In this document: piece after piece, positions 1-9,850 of the stretch
How positions within the stretch are numbered: the stretch's first letter is position 1
How the letters are laid out: every line of letters begins with the position of its first letter
NCBI GenBank assembly: GCA_002840155.1
Contig: PGZH01000002.1
Location: 206,622 to 270,621, forward strand
Direction: 5' to 3'
From: Gammaproteobacteria bacterium HGW-Gammaproteobacteria-13
GTDB taxonomy: Bacteria > Pseudomonadota > Gammaproteobacteria > Pseudomonadales > Pseudomonadaceae
Length of the DNA: 64,000 nt
Program-made: the position numbers and the translations under genes
The notes under the pieces: generated by a model
Database searches by the model: none
What the model was told of the DNA's origin: nothing
What the model saw: only the letters and a program-made list of their open reading frames with translations

Positions 1-69
1 GCCTTGCGCGGGCTTTTTATTGCCTGCCATCCCTGGCGGCCACCCTACGGGCCGTTGCTACGCACCGTT

Positions 70-93
70 AAAAATGGCTCCCGGCCATTTTTT
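70..93. terminator. Hairpin terminator, distal
   Basis: An 8-bp perfect stem (AAAAATGG / CCATTTTT) with a 7-nt loop is A-rich on one side and T-rich on the other, so it could terminate in either direction. It lies beyond the rpmG terminator. It may serve a plus-strand gene left of the window or back up rpmG termination. Confidence 0.55.
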
Positions 94-129
94 ATCGCCC
101 AGGGTTTACCACGCCAAATCGCAGGCAAG

Positions 130-158
130 AAAAAGCCCGCTATAAAAGCGGGCTTTTT
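130..158 (-). terminator. rpmBG intrinsic terminator
   Basis: AAAAAGCCCGC, a short TATAAAA loop and GCGGGCTTTTT form an 11-bp stem flanked by A and T tracts. It starts about 20 nt past the rpmG stop on the minus strand and is the natural end of the rpmBG transcript. The A/T symmetry makes it potentially bidirectional. Confidence 0.85.
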
Positions 159-177
159 CGGCAAGGAGACAGATCAA

Positions 178-333
178 TTACTTGATCTTGCCTTCCTTGT
201 ACATCACGTGCTTACGCACAACCGGATCGAATTTTTTAATTTCGATTTTGTCCGGAGTGGTGCGCTTGTTTTTGTCGGTAGTGTAGAAGTGACCAGTACC
301 GGCACTCGAGATCAAACGGATCAATTCACGCAT
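178..333 (-). CDS. rpmG: 50S ribosomal protein L33
   Basis: This is a 51-residue basic protein starting [17 protein letters not shown] and ending [11 protein letters not shown], the usual length and sequence of bacterial L33, a component of the large ribosomal subunit. It has no cysteine, so it is the zinc-independent (C-minus) form. I chose the internal ATG at 333 because it gives the family start and has an AAGGAGA-like ribosome-binding site just upstream. It lies 10 nt downstream of rpmB, the usual bacterial rpmBG pair, and is followed by a strong hairpin terminator. Confidence 0.97.
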   Translation of the reverse strand: MRELIRLISSAGTGHFYTTDKNKRTTPDKIEIKKFDPVVRKHVMYKEGKIK

Positions 334-343
334 GACTTTCTCC

Positions 344-580
344 TTAAACCTTTTCGCCGCGAGCGCGCAGCTCGGACAGAACGACGTCAATACCACGCTT
401 GTCGATGCAACGCATGCCTTTGGCGGAAACGCGCAGACGCACGAAACGGTTCTCAGACTCGACCCAGAAGCGGTGATGCTGCAGGTTCGGCAGGAAACGA
501 CGACGGGTTTTGTTGTTTGCGTGGGAAATGTTATTCCCGGTTACCGGACCCTTACCGGTAACTTGACAGACTCTCGACAT
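344..580 (-). CDS. rpmB: 50S ribosomal protein L28
   Basis: The 78-residue protein begins [12 protein letters not shown] and contains the L28 signature [14 protein letters not shown] followed by the [16 protein letters not shown] strand region. Length and sequence match gammaproteobacterial L28, a large-subunit ribosomal protein. It is the first gene of the rpmBG operon, with rpmG 10 nt downstream. The approximately 345-bp gap upstream carries its promoter and leader, including a small perfect hairpin 26-44 nt before the start codon. Confidence 0.97.
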   Translation of the reverse strand: MSRVCQVTGKGPVTGNNISHANNKTRRRFLPNLQHHRFWVESENRFVRLRVSAKGMRCIDKRGIDVVLSELRARGEKV

Positions 581-925
581 GCCTCAGCCCTCTAAAACCA
601 CATGCCCAACCCGGCATGGGTTGGCCGCTAATATTCAATCTTGGCGCGCAGCGCCGCGTATCTCGAGGGTCTTACCGGCCGTACCTGAAAGCGCAAGAAC
701 CGGGCCCCTACAAAAGAGCGCTGCTTTATACCAGAAAGACCCCAGTGCAACAAGGTTAAACGTACTTTACCAGGCAAAGACCAACCCGCAATTCCGGCGC
801 CCAGGCCAGCCCGCAACGGCAACAGCGCAGATCGACCGCTCGTCGCCAAGACTGATTGCCCTGCCGCCGGATAATGGCCTAGGGTAAGACCCTCGCCCGC
901 GCGCCTACCTTTTCAGGAGTTTGCC
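581..925. other. Intergenic region, rpmB leader
   Basis: These 345 bp separate the divergent rpmB and peptide-binding-protein genes. At 606-624 is a perfect 7-bp stem with a 5-nt loop (CCAACCC/GGGTTGG) in the rpmB 5' leader. A CAGGAG ribosome-binding site for the downstream plus-strand gene lies at 914-919. No convincing gene was seen, and promoter elements for either direction are not clear enough to call. Confidence 0.5.
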
Positions 926-2515
926 ATGCGCCTTGCCACCCTACCGCTGCTGCTCGCCCCGCTACTGGCTCCCGCCCTGGTCCAGGCCAGCACGCTCAGC
1001 GTCTGCACGGAGGCCAGCCCGGATGGTTTCGACGTGGTGCAGTACAACTCGCTGACCACTACCAACGCGTCGGCCGACGTACTGATGAACCGCCTGGTGG
1101 ATTTTGATGCGCTCAGCGGCACGCTAAAGCCAAGCCTGGCGCAGGCCTGGAAGGTCAGCCCGGACGGCCTAAGTTACAGCTTCACCCTGCGCGCGGATGT
1201 GAGCTTTCACCAAACCGAGTATTTCACCCCCAGCCGCCCGCTGAATGCCGATGACGTGCTGTTCAGCTTTCAGCGCATGCTCGATCCGGCGCACCCGTGG
1301 CACAAGGTCGCCCCCAGTGGTTATCCACACGCCCAGTCGATGCAGCTGCCCAGCCTGATCAAAAGCATCGACAAGACCGGCGAACACAGCCTGCGCTTTA
1401 GCCTTAACCGCCCGGATGCGACCTTCCTCGCCACCCTGAGCATGGGCTTCGCTTCTATTTATTCCGCCGAATACGCCGCGCAACTGCTGACGGCCGGCAC
1501 TCCGGAAGCGCTCAACAGCCAGCCGATTGGCAGCGGGCCATTTGTCTTCAAGCGCTTCCAGAAAGACGCCAGCGTGCGTTACAGCGCCAACCCAAGCTAT
1601 TTCGCCGGCAAGCCTGCGGTGGACAACCTGGTGTTCGCCATCACCCCCGACGCCAACGTGCGCCTGCAGAAACTGCGCCGCGGCGAGTGCCATATCGCCC
1701 TGTCACCGAAACCGCAGGACGTGCAGTCCATCAGCGGCGATAGCAATCTACAGAGCGCGCATACCGCTGCCTTTATGACCGCCTTCGTCGGCATCAACAG
1801 TCAGCACCCGCCGCTGGACCAGCCTGTCGTACGCCAGGCGATCAACCTGGCTTTTGACAAGGCCAGCTACCTCAAGGCGGTGTTCGAAAACAGCGCTGAA
1901 GCCGCCAATGGCCCCTACCCGCCGAATACCTGGAGCTACGCCAGCGAACTGCCCGGCTACCCGCATAACCCGCAGAAAGCCCGCGAATTGCTCAAACAGG
2001 CCGGCCTGGCCGATGGCTTCAGCACAACCATCTGGACCCGCCCTACCGGCAGCGTGCTCAACCCCAACCCGAGCCTGGGCGCACAGCTCCTGCAGGCGGA
2101 CCTCGCCAAGGTCGGCATCAAGGCGGAAATCCGCGTAATCGAATGGGGTGAGCTGATTCGCCGCGCCAAAGCCGGCGAGCACGACCTGCTGTTTATGGGC
2201 TGGGCCGGCGACAACGGCGATCCGGACAACTTCCTCACTCCGCAATTTGCCTGCGCCTCGCTCGAGTCCGGGCTGAACTTCGCCCGCTATTGCGACCCGA
2301 CGCTGGACAAGCTGATCGCCGATGGTAAAAGCACCGGCGACCAGACTCAGCGCAGCCAGATATATAAAGAGGCACAGCAGATCATCCAGCAGCAGGCGCT
2401 CTGGCTACCACTGGCCCACCCGACCGCCTATGCGTTGACGCGCAAACAGGTCGAGGGTTATCAGGTCAGCCCGTTCGGTCGCCAGGACTTTTCCAAAGTG
2501 CGACTGGCGCCTTAG
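926..2515 (+). CDS. Peptide-type ABC transporter solute-binding protein
   Basis: This 529-residue protein has a signal peptide (hydrophobic residues 2-20 ending in a VQAS-type cleavage site) followed by a family-5 extracellular solute-binding fold of the DppA/OppA kind. Family features include the early '[19 protein letters not shown]' segment (residues ~56-74) and the late '[19 protein letters not shown]' segment. It should bind small peptides or a related ligand in the periplasm and deliver it to an ABC permease. No permease or ATPase gene is adjacent, so it is an orphan receptor. The ATG at 926 follows a CAGGAG site by 6 nt. Its stop overlaps that of convergent radC by a few bases. The ligand cannot be read from sequence. 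Confidence 0.88.
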   Translation: MRLATLPLLLAPLLAPALVQASTLSVCTEASPDGFDVVQYNSLTTTNASADVLMNRLVDFDALSGTLKPSLAQAWKVSPDGLSYSFTLRADVSFHQTEYFTPSRPLNADDVLFSFQRMLDPAHPWHKVAPSGYPHAQSMQLPSLIKSIDKTGEHSLRFSLNRPDATFLATLSMGFASIYSAEYAAQLLTAGTPEALNSQPIGSGPFVFKRFQKDASVRYSANPSYFAGKPAVDNLVFAITPDANVRLQKLRRGECHIALSPKPQDVQSISGDSNLQSAHTAAFMTAFVGINSQHPPLDQPVVRQAINLAFDKASYLKAVFENSAEAANGPYPPNTWSYASELPGYPHNPQKARELLKQAGLADGFSTTIWTRPTGSVLNPNPSLGAQLLQADLAKVGIKAEIRVIEWGELIRRAKAGEHDLLFMGWAGDNGDPDNFLTPQFACASLESGLNFARYCDPTLDKLIADGKSTGDQTQRSQIYKEAQQIIQQQALWLPLAHPTAYALTRKQVEGYQVSPFGRQDFSKVRLAP

Positions 2516-3183
2516 AGCCAACCGTACTCGGCCATAGACAGCGGCTCACCGTCGCCGACGATAAAGTGGTCGAGTACGCGCACATCCACCAGCTCCAGCG
2601 CCTCTTTCAGGCGACGGGTCAGCACCCGATCCGCCTGACTGGGCTCGACGACGCCGGATGGATGGGGGGTCAGAATCAGCGCCGCCGCGTTATGTGCAAG
2701 CGCGCGCTTGACCACCTGCCTGGGATAAACGCTGGCACTGTCGATGGAGCCGTGAAACAGCGCCTCAAACGCCAGCACACGGTGTTTGGCATCGAGAAAC
2801 AGGCAGCCAAACACCTCATGCGGCTCGTGGCGTAGCAGCGCTTTCAGGTAATCGCGCACGGCCTGCGGGCTTTCCAGCGCTGAATCGCGGCGCAATTGCT
2901 CGGCCAGATGCCGCCGCGCCATCTCCAGCACCGCCTGCAGCTGGGCAAACTTGGCCGGCCCCAGGCCTAAACGCTGACTGAACGACGGCAAATCCGCCTG
3001 CAGCAAGGCCCGCAGACTGCCGAAGTCGCCCAATAGATGGCGCGCCAGGTCCACCGCACTCTGCCCGGCTACACCTGTACGCAGAAAAATCGCCAGCAAC
3101 TCTGCATCAGTCAGAGTGCCTGCACCCTGCGCCAGCAGCTTTTCCCGCGGACGCTCTGCCGCAGGCCAATCACGAATACTCAT
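2512..3183 (-). CDS. radC: RadC/JAB-domain protein with altered JAMM motif
   Basis: The 223-residue protein has the RadC layout: an N-terminal helix-hairpin-helix part (residues ~1-95) and a C-terminal JAB/MPN metalloprotease-like domain. The ATG at 3183 is preceded by GGAGG; the GTG one codon upstream is too close to it. The MPN part keeps Glu123, His174, Ser176 and Asp185. However, the usual HNHPSG motif reads TPHPSG (residues 172-177), so the first metal-ligand histidine is missing and the loop is one residue shorter. RadC's cellular role is unsettled despite the old DNA-repair name. The gene sits next to coaBC as in other pseudomonads. A sequencing or assembly change over the G6 run at this site cannot be excluded. 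Confidence 0.92.
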   Translation of the reverse strand: MSIRDWPAAERPREKLLAQGAGTLTDAELLAIFLRTGVAGQSAVDLARHLLGDFGSLRALLQADLPSFSQRLGLGPAKFAQLQAVLEMARRHLAEQLRRDSALESPQAVRDYLKALLRHEPHEVFGCLFLDAKHRVLAFEALFHGSIDSASVYPRQVVKRALAHNAAALILTPHPSGVVEPSQADRVLTRRLKEALELVDVRVLDHFIVGDGEPLSMAEYGWL

Positions 3184-3374
3184 CACACCTCCTTGTGTGT
3201 TACCAGGCGCGGCAAACCGCCGCGCCCGAGTGCCGCAAAGCCAAGCCTGGCAAGCGCTTGGCAGTGCTACTCCGCTGCAGGCTCTGTGCTATCGTAGCCC
3301 AACTTTTGCGCGGCGCCTGGCCTGGGGAGGTGTCGGCGTCGCGGTGTATATCCATCTTTATCAAAGGCAGGCCT

Positions 3375-4583
3375 ATGCAGCGGCTGTATCGGAAACGCAT
3401 CATTGTTGGCGTGGGCGGCGGTATTGCCGCGTATAAAAGTGCCGAGCTGATTCGCCGACTCAAGGACCAGGACGCCGACGTGCGCGTGGTCATGACCAAA
3501 GGCGGTCGTGAATTCATCACCCCGCTGACCCTGCAAGCGCTCTCCGGACATCCGGTACACCTTGATCTGCTCGACCCCGAAGCCGAAGCCGCCATGGGCC
3601 ATATCGAACTGGCGCGCTGGGCCGATCTGGTATTGATTGCCCCGGCCACTGCCGACCTGATGGCGCGTCTGGCCCAGGGCGTAGCCGATGACCTGCTGAC
3701 TACACTGGTGCTGGCCACCGACGCCACCGTCGCTCTCGCACCGGCAATGAACCAGGCAATGTGGCGCGACCCGGCCACTCAGGCCAATGCCCAGCTGCTG
3801 ACCCAACGCGGCCTTCATCTGTTCGGCCCAGCCGCCGGCAGCCAGGCCTGCGGCGATGTCGGCCTGGGCCGCATGCTCGAAGCCGAACAGCTGGTGCAAT
3901 GCGCCGCCGACTGCTTCCAGCACCAGGCGCTGACTGGCAAACATGTGCTGATTACCGCAGGGCCGACCCAGGAAAACATCGACCCGGTGCGTTACATCAC
4001 CAACCACAGCTCCGGCAAGATGGGCTTTGCCCTCGCCGAAGCGGCCGCCGAAGCCGGCGCCAAGGTCACACTGATCAGCGGCCCGGTGCACCTGCCCACG
4101 CCCGAGCGCGTCACCCGCATCAACGTCACCAGCGCCCGCGATATGCTCGCCGCCTGTGAGGCCGCGATGCCCTGCGACCTGCTGATCGCCGCCGCCGCGG
4201 TGGCCGATTACCGCCCGGAAGTGGTCGCCCAGCACAAATTGAAAAAAGATCCCACCAGCGGCGACGGCCTGCTCCTGCAAATGGTCCGTAACCCGGATAT
4301 TCTCGCCACCCTGGCGGGGCGCAGTGATCGGCCGTTCAGCGTCGGCTTTGCTGCCGAGACGGAGAATCTGCTGGAGTACGCATCGCGCAAACTGCGCGAC
4401 AAGAATCTCGACCTGATTGTCGCCAATGACGTGGCCAACCCCAGCATCGGCTTCAACAGCGAAGAGAACGCCATCACCATCATCGACCGTGAGCTTCAGC
4501 AGAGCAGCTTTGCCCAGACCAGCAAAAGCAAGATTGCCCGCCAACTGGTGAGCTTTATTGCCGACCGCCTGGCCCGCAGCTGA
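3375..4583 (+). CDS. coaBC: Bifunctional phosphopantothenoylcysteine synthetase/decarboxylase
   Basis: This 402-residue protein makes 4'-phosphopantetheine for coenzyme A. The N-terminal CoaC flavoprotein (residues ~1-190) has VGGGIAAYKSAELIRRL, the PATADLMARLAQG segment, PAMNQAMW and the CGDVGLGRM active-site region. The C-terminal CoaB synthetase follows from KHVLITAGPTQENIDPVRYI and includes SSGKMG and the AAAVADYRP and KLKK segments. The ATG at 3375 gives the family start MQRLYRKRI and follows an AAAGGCAGG site. A longer open frame upstream is not family-like. dut follows 30 nt downstream. Confidence 0.96.
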   Translation: MQRLYRKRIIVGVGGGIAAYKSAELIRRLKDQDADVRVVMTKGGREFITPLTLQALSGHPVHLDLLDPEAEAAMGHIELARWADLVLIAPATADLMARLAQGVADDLLTTLVLATDATVALAPAMNQAMWRDPATQANAQLLTQRGLHLFGPAAGSQACGDVGLGRMLEAEQLVQCAADCFQHQALTGKHVLITAGPTQENIDPVRYITNHSSGKMGFALAEAAAEAGAKVTLISGPVHLPTPERVTRINVTSARDMLAACEAAMPCDLLIAAAAVADYRPEVVAQHKLKKDPTSGDGLLLQMVRNPDILATLAGRSDRPFSVGFAAETENLLEYASRKLRDKNLDLIVANDVANPSIGFNSEENAITIIDRELQQSSFAQTSKSKIARQLVSFIADRLARS

Positions 4584-4613
4584 TGCCCTCACTTATTGAG
4601 CAAAGAGCCTGAT

Positions 4614-5069
4614 ATGCACGCCTTACAAGCCAAGATCCTCGACCCGCGCCTGGGCAGCGAATTCCCCCTGCCGCATTACGCCACCCCAGGCTCCGCCGGC
4701 CTCGACCTGCGCGCCATGCTGAAACAGGAGCTGGTGCTGGAACCCGGGCAAACCGTGCTGATCCCCACCGGTCTGTCGATCTACATCGGCGACCCTGGCC
4801 TCGCCGCGATGATCCTGCCGCGCTCAGGCCTGGGCCATAAACATGGCATCGTCCTCGGCAATCTGGTTGGCCTGATCGACTCGGACTACCAGGGCGAGTT
4901 GATGGTGTCCTGCTGGAACCGTGGGCAGACGCCGTTCACCATCGCCATCGGTGAACGTATCGCGCAACTGATTCTGGTACCGGTGGTTCAGGCCCATTTC
5001 GAGCTGGTCGAACAGTTCGATGAGAGCCAGCGCGGCGCAGGCGGCTTCGGCCACTCCGGTAGCCATTGA
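4614..5069 (+). CDS. dut: Deoxyuridine 5'-triphosphate nucleotidohydrolase
   Basis: This 151-residue trimeric dUTPase hydrolyses dUTP to dUMP, lowering uracil incorporation and feeding dTMP synthesis. The family motifs run in order: [51 protein letters not shown] and the C-terminal GAGGFGHSG arm that closes over the active site. The ATG at 4614 gives the usual [10 protein letters not shown] start; a TTG six codons upstream is less likely. It lies between coaBC and algC, a conserved Pseudomonas order. Confidence 0.96.
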   Translation: MHALQAKILDPRLGSEFPLPHYATPGSAGLDLRAMLKQELVLEPGQTVLIPTGLSIYIGDPGLAAMILPRSGLGHKHGIVLGNLVGLIDSDYQGELMVSCWNRGQTPFTIAIGERIAQLILVPVVQAHFELVEQFDESQRGAGGFGHSGSH

Positions 5070-5113
5070 TCGCCGTAACTTAATTCCAGGATGAATTGCC
5101 GAGGAGGCGCTGC

Positions 5114-7714
5114 ATGAAACTCTTCAAGCGCACTGCCAAGGACGCTGACGGGGTAACCCCCAGCGCCCAGCTGACCAGTACCCCCGCCGAACCCAAAGCG
5201 GCCAAGAACAGCCTCAACACCCTGTTGCCCGGGGTGCTGGCGGCTGTTGTCGGCATCATTCTGGCCGGCGCACTGCTCTGGTTCGGCCCGCTCAACAGCG
5301 CCCACCAACAACAGCTGCGGCAACTCAGCCAAGCCTGGGGCGGCGGTCAGGCGACCGTGCTGCAGAAAGCCCTGCAACAACTGAGCGCCGACACCCAGGC
5401 AGCCGCGCGCAACCCGCAGCTGCTGCAGGCCCTGCAAAGCCAGGACATCAACCAGATCCGCGCCGCCGAGCGCAACCTCAGCTACTGGCATGCAGTGGTC
5501 GACGTGCACCTCAACGCTCGTGCCCAGGCTGTACAGGACATGGGCCGCGCCGCGCCGATGAACTTTGCCGCGCTGGACATGCTGCGCCGCGCAGAAAACG
5601 GCCAGACGCCGGCACCGGAGGCCTACAAAGTGGGCCAACGCTGGCTGGTCTACAGCGCAGCACCGCTGCGTCTGAGCGAAGGCGAACCGCTGCATGGCAC
5701 CCTGCTGCTGGTCGTCGACCTTGAGCGCCTGCTGGCCACCCTGCCGGTGATGCCCGCAGAGATCGGCCAGATCCAGCTGATCCAGCAGTTCAACAACACC
5801 GCCGCCCAGGTACTTGCCCAACGCGGCCAGGCTGAAGGCACCGCACAGGCATTCAGCACCGGCAATCCCAACTGGACCGTCAGCTTCACCCCCGGCCCGT
5901 CGCTGACCAACTCGGTGTTCTCGCCGCTGCTGCTGGCCATCGCCGGGTTGCTGGCCCTGGCTGGCGCCATTACCGGTCTCTATCTGGTGCAGAGCAGCCT
6001 GCAACGCCATCTGCGCGCCGACGTGCTGCAGCTGGGGCAGATGCTCAAGGAACTGTCCGCCGGCAAGGCCGTCAAAGCCTTCAGCTTGACTCTGCCGGCC
6101 TTGGATATCCTCGCGCAGAACCTCGCACGCATGCCGCGCCGCGCGACTGAACCTGCTGTCGCGCTAGCCGCTGGCACAGGTACAACCAATCCAGGACCCG
6201 CCGCCATGCAAAAGCCCACCAGCGCTATGGTCGACCCGCTATTCCAGGACACCGATATCCTCGACATCGATATTCTCGACGAAGACCAGGACCTGCTCGG
6301 CCTCGATGAGCCAGCGCCGGCACCCGTGCAGGCGAAACCGCCCAAGCTGCCAGCGGATATCTTCCGCGCCTACGATATTCGCGGCGTAGTCGGTCGCACC
6401 CTAAATGGCGAAACTGCCTACTGGATCGGCCGCGCCATCGGCTCACAGAGCCTGGCCCAGGGTGAACCGAATATTGCAGTCGGCCGTGACGGCCGTCTGT
6501 CCGGCCCGGAGCTGGCGCAACAACTGATCCAGGGCCTGCTCGATTGCGGCTGTAGCGTCAGTGATGTCGGCATGGTGCCGACGCCCGTGGTGTATTACGC
6601 CGGGCATATCCTCACCGGTAAATCCGCGGTAATGCTCACCGGCAGCCACAACCCGAAGGACTACAACGGCTTCAAGATCGTTATCGCTGGCGATACCCTG
6701 GCCAACGAACAGATCCAGGCGCTGAAAGCGCGCATCGACAACAACGACTTGGCCAGCGGCGTCGGTACGGTTGAGCAGGTCGATGTGCTGGAGCGCTATT
6801 TCAAGCAGATCCGCGATGACATCGCCATGGCCAAGCCCATGCGCGTGGTGGTCGATTGCGGCAACGGCGTGGCCGGGGTAATCGCCCCGCAACTGATCGA
6901 AGCCCTGGGCTGCTCGGTGATTCCGCTGTACTGCGAAGTCGACGGCAACTTCCCTAATCACCACCCCGACCCCGGCAAGCCGGAAAACCTGGTGGACCTG
7001 ATCGCCAAGGTAAAAAGCGAGAAAGCCGATATCGGCCTGGCCTTCGACGGTGACGGCGACCGCGTCGGCGTGGTGACCAATACCGGCGCCATCGTCTACC
7101 CGGACCGTTTGCTGATGCTGTTCGCCAAGGACGTGGTATCGCGCAACCCTGGTGCCGATATCATCTTCGACGTCAAATGCACCCGGCGCCTGACCCCACT
7201 GATCAGCGGCTACGGCGGTCGCCCGGTGATGTGGAAAACCGGCCACTCGCTGATCAAGAAGAAGATGAAGGAAACCGGCGCGCTGCTGGCTGGCGAAATG
7301 AGCGGGCATATCTTCTTCAAGGAGCGCTGGTTCGGCTTCGACGACGGCATCTATGCCGCCGCGCGCCTGCTGGAAATCCTCAGCCAGGATCGCCGCGACG
7401 CCGACCACGTGTTCAACGCCTTCCCGAACGATATCTCCACCCCGGAAATCAATATCCAGGTCACTGAGCAGAGCAAGTTCAGCATCATCGAACGACTGCA
7501 ACGCGACGGCGTATGGGGCGAAGGCAATATCACCAACCTCGATGGCGTGCGCGTCGACTACCCCAAAGGCTGGGGCCTGGTGCGCGCCTCCAATACCACA
7601 CCGGTGCTGGTGCTGCGCTTCGAGGCGGAAACCGAACAGGAACTCGAACGAATCAAGGAAGTGTTTCGCGCCCAGCTCTACAGCGCGGTACCTGACCTCG
7701 ACCTGCCGTTCTGA
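5114..7714 (+). CDS. algC: Phosphomannomutase/phosphoglucomutase, long membrane-linked form
   Basis: AlgC interconverts mannose-6-P/mannose-1-P and glucose-6-P/glucose-1-P for alginate, LPS and rhamnolipid precursors. The catalytic part starts near residue 412 (LPADIFRAYDIRGVVG). It has the phosphoserine loop TGSHNP near 509, the metal site DGDGDR near 645 and the sugar loop GEMSGHIFF. About 400 residues precede it: a short cytoplasmic tail, a transmembrane helix (~36-58), a probable periplasmic sensor-like domain, a second helix (~269-292) and an acidic linker. The ATG at 5114 follows GAGGAGG. The long form is also annotated in other pseudomonads, while the well-studied enzyme is the C-terminal ~460 residues. 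argB follows 31 nt downstream, so cotranscription is likely. Confidence 0.94.
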   Translation: MKLFKRTAKDADGVTPSAQLTSTPAEPKAAKNSLNTLLPGVLAAVVGIILAGALLWFGPLNSAHQQQLRQLSQAWGGGQATVLQKALQQLSADTQAAARNPQLLQALQSQDINQIRAAERNLSYWHAVVDVHLNARAQAVQDMGRAAPMNFAALDMLRRAENGQTPAPEAYKVGQRWLVYSAAPLRLSEGEPLHGTLLLVVDLERLLATLPVMPAEIGQIQLIQQFNNTAAQVLAQRGQAEGTAQAFSTGNPNWTVSFTPGPSLTNSVFSPLLLAIAGLLALAGAITGLYLVQSSLQRHLRADVLQLGQMLKELSAGKAVKAFSLTLPALDILAQNLARMPRRATEPAVALAAGTGTTNPGPAAMQKPTSAMVDPLFQDTDILDIDILDEDQDLLGLDEPAPAPVQAKPPKLPADIFRAYDIRGVVGRTLNGETAYWIGRAIGSQSLAQGEPNIAVGRDGRLSGPELAQQLIQGLLDCGCSVSDVGMVPTPVVYYAGHILTGKSAVMLTGSHNPKDYNGFKIVIAGDTLANEQIQALKARIDNNDLASGVGTVEQVDVLERYFKQIRDDIAMAKPMRVVVDCGNGVAGVIAPQLIEALGCSVIPLYCEVDGNFPNHHPDPGKPENLVDLIAKVKSEKADIGLAFDGDGDRVGVVTNTGAIVYPDRLLMLFAKDVVSRNPGADIIFDVKCTRRLTPLISGYGGRPVMWKTGHSLIKKKMKETGALLAGEMSGHIFFKERWFGFDDGIYAAARLLEILSQDRRDADHVFNAFPNDISTPEINIQVTEQSKFSIIERLQRDGVWGEGNITNLDGVRVDYPKGWGLVRASNTTPVLVLRFEAETEQELERIKEVFRAQLYSAVPDLDLPF

Positions 7715-7718
7715 TTGA

Positions 7719-8651
<933 letters not shown>

Positions 8652-8672
8652 GCTCCTGCCTGCAAGGCGAAC

Positions 8673-8732
8673 CAGCCAGGTAATCCTGGCTGATTCAGCC
8701 GCCTGATAGCCTGCTGCAACCCTTGCAGCAGG
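8673..8732. other. Two tandem perfect hairpins after argB
   Basis: CAGCCAGG/CCTGGCTG with a 4-nt TAAT loop (8673-8692) is followed by CCTGCTGCAA/TTGCAGCAGG with a 3-nt loop (8710-8732). Both stems are perfect. Neither has a T-tract, so they are not classical terminators. They may slow transcription or protect the argB 3' end. Confidence 0.5.
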
Positions 8733-8784
8733 TCGCCGCAACACCGAAGCTCAGTGATCCCACTGCCAGCCAGAGGTGTACCGC

Positions 8785-9231
8785 ATGCCAACCGCGCCTT
8801 CCCGCGAAACCTTCAGCTTTTTCCACACCCTGCGTGTGCGCTGGGCCGAGGTCGACCCGCAGAGCATCGTGTTCAACGGTCACTACCTGACCTATGCCGA
8901 TGTCGCCATCACCGAATACTTCCGCGCCCTGGGCATTCGCTACCCTGATGACCTGAGCCGCGACGGCGGTGATTTCTTCGCGATCAAGACCGTACTGGAA
9001 TACCTAGCACCCGCGCGCTTCGATGATCAGTTGCAGATCGGCATTCGCGTCGCCCGCCTGGGCCGCTCCAGCCTGAGCTTTGCCATAGGCATCTGGTGCG
9101 GCGAGCAGGCGCTGACCACCGGCGAAGTGATTTACGTGCACGCGGACAGCACAAGCCGCAGCAGCAGTCCGCTACCGGCATGGTTGAGGGAGAAAATTCT
9201 GGCCTTTGAACGCTGCGCGCCCGAGCAATAA
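8785..9231 (+). CDS. Hot-dog fold acyl-CoA thioesterase
   Basis: This 148-residue protein belongs to the 4-hydroxybenzoyl-CoA thioesterase/YbgC-like group. The signature HTLRVRWAEVDPQSIVFNGHY (split here as VRWAEVDP and FNGHY) includes the catalytic Asp in the AEVD segment and is followed by the YADVAITEYFRALG helix. Such enzymes hydrolyse acyl-CoA thioesters in the cytoplasm; the substrate cannot be assigned. The ATG at 8785 is 8 nt after AGAGG and is preferred to the GTG at 8776, which overlaps that site. It converges with the next gene, only 2 nt away. Confidence 0.82.
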   Translation: MPTAPSRETFSFFHTLRVRWAEVDPQSIVFNGHYLTYADVAITEYFRALGIRYPDDLSRDGGDFFAIKTVLEYLAPARFDDQLQIGIRVARLGRSSLSFAIGIWCGEQALTTGEVIYVHADSTSRSSSPLPAWLREKILAFERCAPEQ

Positions 9232-9233
9232 GG

Positions 9234-9827
9234 CTACTGGTTGCGGCCCAGCAGCTCCTTGAGCCGATCGCGGTCGGCATTGAAGCTGCTGTCAGCTTCT
9301 TTGCGCGCGGCCTGATAACGCTGGATATCGCCCTTGAGGCGCACTTGTTCGGCTTTCTGGTTATCGATCTGCGCCAGCAGATGCGCTGGCACTGCACGCC
9401 CGGCGCGCTCGTGGTCGGCGGCCTGGCTCTGCAGATTGGCCTGCTGCGTGCGCACCGACTGCAAGTTGCCGCGCGCCACACCAATCAGACCATCCAGTTC
9501 GGCCAGCTTGCGCTCGCGCGCCCGCTCCACGTCTTCCGGCGTGCTGTACAGCCGCAGCAACTGTGCATCCGAGCTGGCGCGGGCCTTGTCGGCGAGAATG
9601 CGCTTCATCTCCTCCGGGCTGGGAGCCGGCGGAATCACCTGGATCACTCGCCCCTGGTCATTCAGCACTTCATAACCCTTGCTGATGTGCTCCGGCGGCA
9701 CGCCCTGACGGCTGAGCACCGTGGTGCCCTTGTCATCGACGTAGCGGTAGAGCTCAGCCGCACCCGCCACAACCGGCAGCAGTAGGCCTAGCAACAGCGA
9801 ACAGCAGGTCAGGGCAGGTCTATGCAT
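9234..9827 (-). CDS. DUF4124 periplasmic coiled-coil protein
   Basis: The 197-residue protein has a signal peptide (residues 1-23, ending VAGAAE). A DUF4124 module follows (ELYRYVDDKGTTVLSRQGVP), a short beta-rich domain common in Proteobacterial envelope proteins. A long charged helical region from ~residue 70 is predicted to be a coiled coil (ARERKLAELDGLIG and repeated QAN/LQSQ heptads). Its function is unknown. It is probably periplasmic and shares the minus strand with pyrE, 23 nt from the pyrE stop. Confidence 0.8.
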   Translation of the reverse strand: MHRPALTCCSLLLGLLLPVVAGAAELYRYVDDKGTTVLSRQGVPPEHISKGYEVLNDQGRVIQVIPPAPSPEEMKRILADKARASSDAQLLRLYSTPEDVERARERKLAELDGLIGVARGNLQSVRTQQANLQSQAADHERAGRAVPAHLLAQIDNQKAEQVRLKGDIQRYQAARKEADSSFNADRDRLKELLGRNQ

Positions 9828-9850
9828 CGATGCAGCACCTTATCGACAGG

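Noticed and set aside
3195-3374. N-terminal extension of coaBC in the open frame
   Set aside because: The internal ATG at 3375 gives the family start with a ribosome-binding site; the extension has no conserved sequence.
5114-6350. AlgC N-terminal half as a novel fusion
   Set aside because: The long form with a membrane-linked N-terminal part is annotated in other pseudomonads, so it is not unusual here.
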